Position numbers and translations under genes: made by a program. A stretch of 64,000 nucleotides of DNA, taken from assembly GCF_022458895.1 (NCBI RefSeq), contig NZ_JAINFL010000003.1:434001-498000 (forward strand), given 5' to 3'. Shown here piece after piece: positions 61,715 to 64,000 of the stretch (its first letter is position 1; each line of letters begins with the position of its first letter). The DNA comes from Roseihalotalea indica (GTDB taxonomy: Bacteria; Bacteroidota; Bacteroidia; Cytophagales; Cyclobacteriaceae). Under the pieces are notes generated by a model. The model searched no databases, was not told where the DNA came from, and saw nothing but the letters and a program-made list of their open reading frames with translations.

Positions 61715-61758
61715 AGCCCCTGTGGAACAGTAGCTGTCCCACAGGGGCTGTTCCACAA
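61715..61758 (+). promoter_or_regulatory. Nested, mutually exclusive hairpins
   Basis: Hairpin A: CAGCCCCTGTGG (61715-61726) with CCACAGGGGCTG (61740-61751), 12 bp perfect. Hairpin B: TGTGGAACAG (61722-61731) with CTGTTCCACA (61749-61758), 10 bp perfect. The arms overlap, so only one can form at a time. It is the most striking part of the 523-bp stretch 61342-61864, which otherwise holds no gene I trust. No T run follows. Confidence 0.6.
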
Positions 61759-61864
61759 GGGGGCAGTAAAGACAGGAGGGGAGTACAGTCAGAAAGCAGC
61801 AAGCTGGGCCAAGGCATGCGTTTGATCGGTATGACTTCTTACCTGGAAGCCCGTAGAATAGATA

Positions 61865-62230
61865 TTACTCACCGTAAAGCTGCGCGATGAGTTCCTGGTT
61901 TTGGGCTTCCAGCATGGCTACCCGCTGCTCCAGATGTTTGATCCTTAAGGCGGCAAGCCCGCTACTCAGCGAAGGGTGGGGGGCTGCTAGCGAAGGTTCC
62001 TCTAACATCGGCACATCGTCCTTAAAGTAGTAATTAACGTTCACCTGCGGATAGAGGGCAATGATTTCGGCTAGCGTATCATAGCTGGGTTTGACCTGGC
62101 CTTTTTCAATCTTGTAGTACTTATCGGGGCTATTAAGGCCTACTTGTTTGCTTAACTGATAGGCATTGGTGCCCAAGGCTTCCAATACGTCGGCAAATTT
62201 CTGGTGAATATCTTTGGTTGACTCAGCCAT
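61865..62230 (-). CDS. XRE-family regulator, 121 aa
   Basis: An N-terminal HTH_XRE domain (about 10-65: FADVLEALGTNAYQLSKQVG, then YYKIEKGQVKPSYDTLAEII) is followed by a linker and a C-terminal coiled coil (LRIKHLEQRVAMLEAQNQE) for dimerisation. Bacteroidota XRE proteins of this type keep elements silent or regulate nearby genes. A perfect palindrome 24 bp before the start codon is a likely autoregulatory operator. Confidence 0.85.
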   Translation of the reverse strand: MAESTKDIHQKFADVLEALGTNAYQLSKQVGLNSPDKYYKIEKGQVKPSYDTLAEIIALYPQVNVNYYFKDDVPMLEEPSLAAPHPSLSSGLAALRIKHLEQRVAMLEAQNQELIAQLYGE

Positions 62231-62253
62231 GACTACGTATAGTTTTCTGCTAT

Positions 62254-62271
62254 ATACGATATTTATCGTAT
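62254..62271. promoter_or_regulatory. Palindromic operator of the XRE gene
   Basis: ATACGATA-TT-TATCGTAT, 8-bp perfect arms with a 2-bp spacer, 24 bp upstream of the XRE start codon. The size and place suit an HTH dimer that represses its own gene. Confidence 0.65.
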
Positions 62272-62366
62272 CTTTCCATAGCCTGTGGTCGGTTTAAAAT
62301 GACTTAGTCATTGAAACTACTACTTTAGATAGAAAAAGGAGGACCGAAGTCCTCCAATGATCATCG

Positions 62367-62693
62367 TTATTCGCGCTCATCCGGTAATAGTTGTAAGAAT
62401 AGCTCTTGGGCGTTTATAGGGTTGAAGTGAAGATCACGCTCCAGGGGTAAGCCAAACGGTGGTACGCGTATACTTTCCAGTTCGCTACGAAGCACACTGC
62501 CTACTTCACACTCATAGACATCAGCTATACACCATATATAGTCACAATCTTCCGGATCCATATTAATGCAGTACCAGATGCCAAGTCCATAAGGGTTGAA
62601 GATCTTACAGATGACTTGTTGATTGTCCAACTCTCCGCCTAAAGGGTACTGATTGATAAGTTTTTCAATAATTTCACTGGTAAATAATTCCAT
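62367..62693 (-). CDS. Hypothetical protein, 108 aa
   Basis: A small acidic protein (MELFTSEIIEKLINQYPLGGE) with a Cys/Trp-rich centre (GIWYCINMDPEDCDYIWCIAD) and a C-terminus ALELFLQLL-like (NAQELFLQLLPDERE). It resembles DUF2958-type proteins that lie beside radC on Bacteroidota mobile elements. I start at ATG 62693; the longer frame to 62759 overlaps the radC stop. Function unknown. Confidence 0.7.
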   Translation of the reverse strand: MELFTSEIIEKLINQYPLGGELDNQQVICKIFNPYGLGIWYCINMDPEDCDYIWCIADVYECEVGSVLRSELESIRVPPFGLPLERDLHFNPINAQELFLQLLPDERE

Positions 62694-62736
62694 AATAGTA
62701 ACAATAAAAGTTAGGTGAGAAGTAGCTAAATAAGCT

Positions 62737-63204
62737 TTATAAGAGGCCCTCATCCGCAAAGGAGAAGTGGCTCTCGGAGGTGATAATCAGATGATCCAGA
62801 ATCGGCAGGTCCAGTACTTTGCCCACTTCTTTCAAGCGGCGGGTTAGTTGGATATCAGCCTGACTTGGCTTCAGATTGCCCGAGGGGTGATTGTGGGCCA
62901 GCACCAGCGAGCTGCTGTTAGTTTTTAGGGCGGCACTAAAGATAATCTTGGGATCAACCACGGTTCCGGCCACACCTCCTACGGAAACAGGTAGGATGCC
63001 CAGCACCTGATTCGCCCGGTTAAGCACCAGCACTTTGAATTCTTCGCGCAGATCAAGCGTATTGAGATCCCAGTTGGCGGAAAAAACGAGGTAAGCATCT
63101 TCGGAGCAGGTGATCTTAGGACGGTAAGCAGATTTGACCTGGTTGCGGTAGCTGATCTGGATTTCAGCTACTTGATTAAAAAGTGTGAGTTGTTGAACAG
63201 GCAT
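62737..63204 (-). CDS. radC: RadC-family JAB-domain protein
   Basis: A 155-aa protein with the JAMM-type motif HNHPSGN (H104, H106, S108) and D117, plus an upstream Glu (EEFKVLVLNR). The N-terminal helix-hairpin-helix of chromosomal RadC is missing, as in most mobile-element RadC copies. Despite the name, a role in DNA repair is not proven; it is a putative metal-dependent hydrolase. It is typical cargo of Bacteroidota transposons and adjoins the DUF2958-like gene. Confidence 0.85.
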   Translation of the reverse strand: MPVQQLTLFNQVAEIQISYRNQVKSAYRPKITCSEDAYLVFSANWDLNTLDLREEFKVLVLNRANQVLGILPVSVGGVAGTVVDPKIIFSAALKTNSSSLVLAHNHPSGNLKPSQADIQLTRRLKEVGKVLDLPILDHLIITSESHFSFADEGLL

Positions 63205-63580
63205 GAGCTATCAGATAAGGTAAAACATGAGATATGCTTCACGGAGTGTTGATAGCTAAAGCAGGACCTGTGGGGTTGCGGCCAAACAGGAAATGGCTTA
63301 TACTCGCTTCGGATTGTGCCCTAGCTTTATGACGGACAGCTTTTGGTTGCAATTATGGCCTATCAACTACCTTTGCATCATCTCAGGGGTTACCCCAGCA
63401 GATAGCTTATAACTATTTATAACACTTTTTCACCAAGCCAGGAATTGATTCGGTTCCCAGCGAAGGCTTAGTTGCTGCTCTACAGATTACTTATTCCGTA
63501 TTGATCTTAAAGAACGGCAACCTATGCACCAATTTATCGTGTAATTTAGTACAGTCATTTGACTGTCGTTGTTTAATCAA
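63205..63580 (+). other. Intergenic region before the Xre antitoxin
   Basis: 376 bp without a gene. TACCTTTG (63368-63375) matches the -7 TAnnTTTG consensus, with TTTG 22 bp upstream (63342-63345); this could be the promoter for the gene at 63581, although about 200 bp would be untranslated. Confidence 0.45.
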
Positions 63581-64000
63581 ATGAGTATGAGCCAAGCTTC
63601 CATTTCCTTAAGTCCCGGACCACTTTCGTATTTGAAAGATGTATTAGCACTTTCTACTCAGGAACGTAAACGGGTGCAGTCTACCCTGGATTTACTCCCC
63701 CTTTCCAAAACCGGACTACCGATCAAGGCGCTAAAACACCTACAGAAGAAACTGCAAATCAATAACCGGGAGATGAGCGAATTGGTAGGGATGTCGGAGA
63801 GCACCTTGCAGCGACGTTATCGTTCGGGTAAGCGTTTGTCTGAGTTGGAATCTCAAACGGTGCTTCAATTGGCCGAACTCTGGTCACAGGGAATGGAAGT
63901 TTTCCAGGAAGAAGCCGACTTACGCACGTGGTTGCACAGTGAAGTTCCTGCCCTGGGGGGGCAAAAGCCTTTATCTTTACTGGCTACTCCCTTAGGCCGC
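63581..64000 (+). CDS. Xre antitoxin of a RES-Xre toxin-antitoxin pair (partial)
   Basis: The frame is open from ATG 63581 to the window edge (140 codons). It has a first part with an HTH segment (LQINNREMSELVGMSEST, then LQRRYRSGKRLSELE) and a second part with the toxin-binding domain of the MbcA/ParS/Xre (DUF2384) family: VLQLAELWSQGMEVFQEEA, then WLHSEVPALGGQKPLSLLAT and GR. Antitoxins of this kind pair with RES-domain toxins that degrade NAD+, encoded next; the toxin gene would lie just past the window. Confidence 0.82.
   Translation, partial: MSMSQASISLSPGPLSYLKDVLALSTQERKRVQSTLDLLPLSKTGLPIKALKHLQKKLQINNREMSELVGMSESTLQRRYRSGKRLSELESQTVLQLAELWSQGMEVFQEEADLRTWLHSEVPALGGQKPLSLLATPLGR

Larger units (their letters stand above)
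48603..64000. mobile_element. Second integrative mobilizable or conjugative element (partial)
   Basis: It starts directly after the right attachment site of the island and runs out of the window. Content: integrase, LytTR two-component pair, extra receiver protein, coupling protein, MobB relaxase, BfmA/BtgA-like accessory, AAA+ loader, two paralogous winged-helix proteins, excisionase-like HTH, RteC-like protein, zinc-ribbon membrane protein, XRE regulator, RadC and Xre antitoxin. The set is typical of Bacteroidota mobilizable or conjugative transposons. No transfer channel genes are seen in this part. Whether it too sits in tRNA-Pro depends on its unseen right end. Confidence 0.82.

Overview
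The window looks like the chromosome of a member of the Bacteroidota, probably a Cytophagales-type bacterium. The evidence is aspartate-rich lipoproteins with D/E just after the lipobox Cys, a Bat-type VWA/TPR pair, a -7 TAnnTTTG promoter in front of the tRNA genes, tRNA genes without an encoded CCA, and Bacteroidota-type mobilization genes (MobB, BfmA/BtgA-like, RteC-like). The species cannot be named from the sequence alone.

Layout. (1) 1-9049 is ordinary chromosome: a broken lipoprotein gene at the edge, an orphan ABC ATPase, lipoproteins, a LuxE-like acyl-activating enzyme, a sigma-54-type response regulator, the RNase P RNA, an acetyl-CoA acetyltransferase, BatB/BatC-like genes, tRNA-Ser(GCU) and tRNA-Pro(UGG). 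(2) 9053-48602 is a 39.55-kb genomic island inserted at the 3' end of tRNA-Pro. It is bounded by a perfect 50-bp direct repeat (9003-9052 and 48553-48602). A Bacteroidota-type tyrosine integrase sits at its right end, an excisionase-like HTH gene at its left end, and a matching pair of TTTGCAAGCA repeats at each end. (3) 48603 to beyond 64000 is a second, abutting mobile element. It has its own integrase, five TGTGCCTA repeats, a LytS/LytTR pair, a coupling protein, a relaxase, replication-type genes, an RteC-like protein, RadC and the start of an Xre antitoxin gene.

The island is a mosaic. It carries a MobF relaxase-helicase and a coupling ATPase but no type IV secretion channel, so it looks mobilizable rather than self-transmissible. 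It also carries a leading-region set (SSB, ArdC-like antirestriction protein, DUF3991/Toprim protein). Several parts look proteobacterial: a DUF6538-type integrase, two textbook sigma-70 promoters (TTGAAA-17-TATAAT and TTGACT-17-TATAAT), a type I-secreted RTX protein, and a remnant of a tRNA 3' end with an encoded CCA. That remnant lies between two clusters of 12-bp-phased TGTGGTACA repeats, exactly like an intact attP. The island therefore seems to hold two integrase/att systems suited to different hosts.

The cargo is rich in conflict genes: a HEPN nuclease, a PIN-domain toxin-antitoxin pair, a 1501-aa Avs-like STAND NTPase with an N-terminal Mrr-type nuclease, an orphan PD-(D/E)XK-like protein, and a compact three-gene operon (D12-class adenine methyltransferase, DGQHR protein, unknown protein). 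That operon is the best candidate here for an undescribed defence or DNA-modification system. A second unexplained unit is a membrane operon (28627-32244) that includes a 631-aa protein joining four membrane helices, a coiled coil, an internal lipobox-like motif and a VWA domain.
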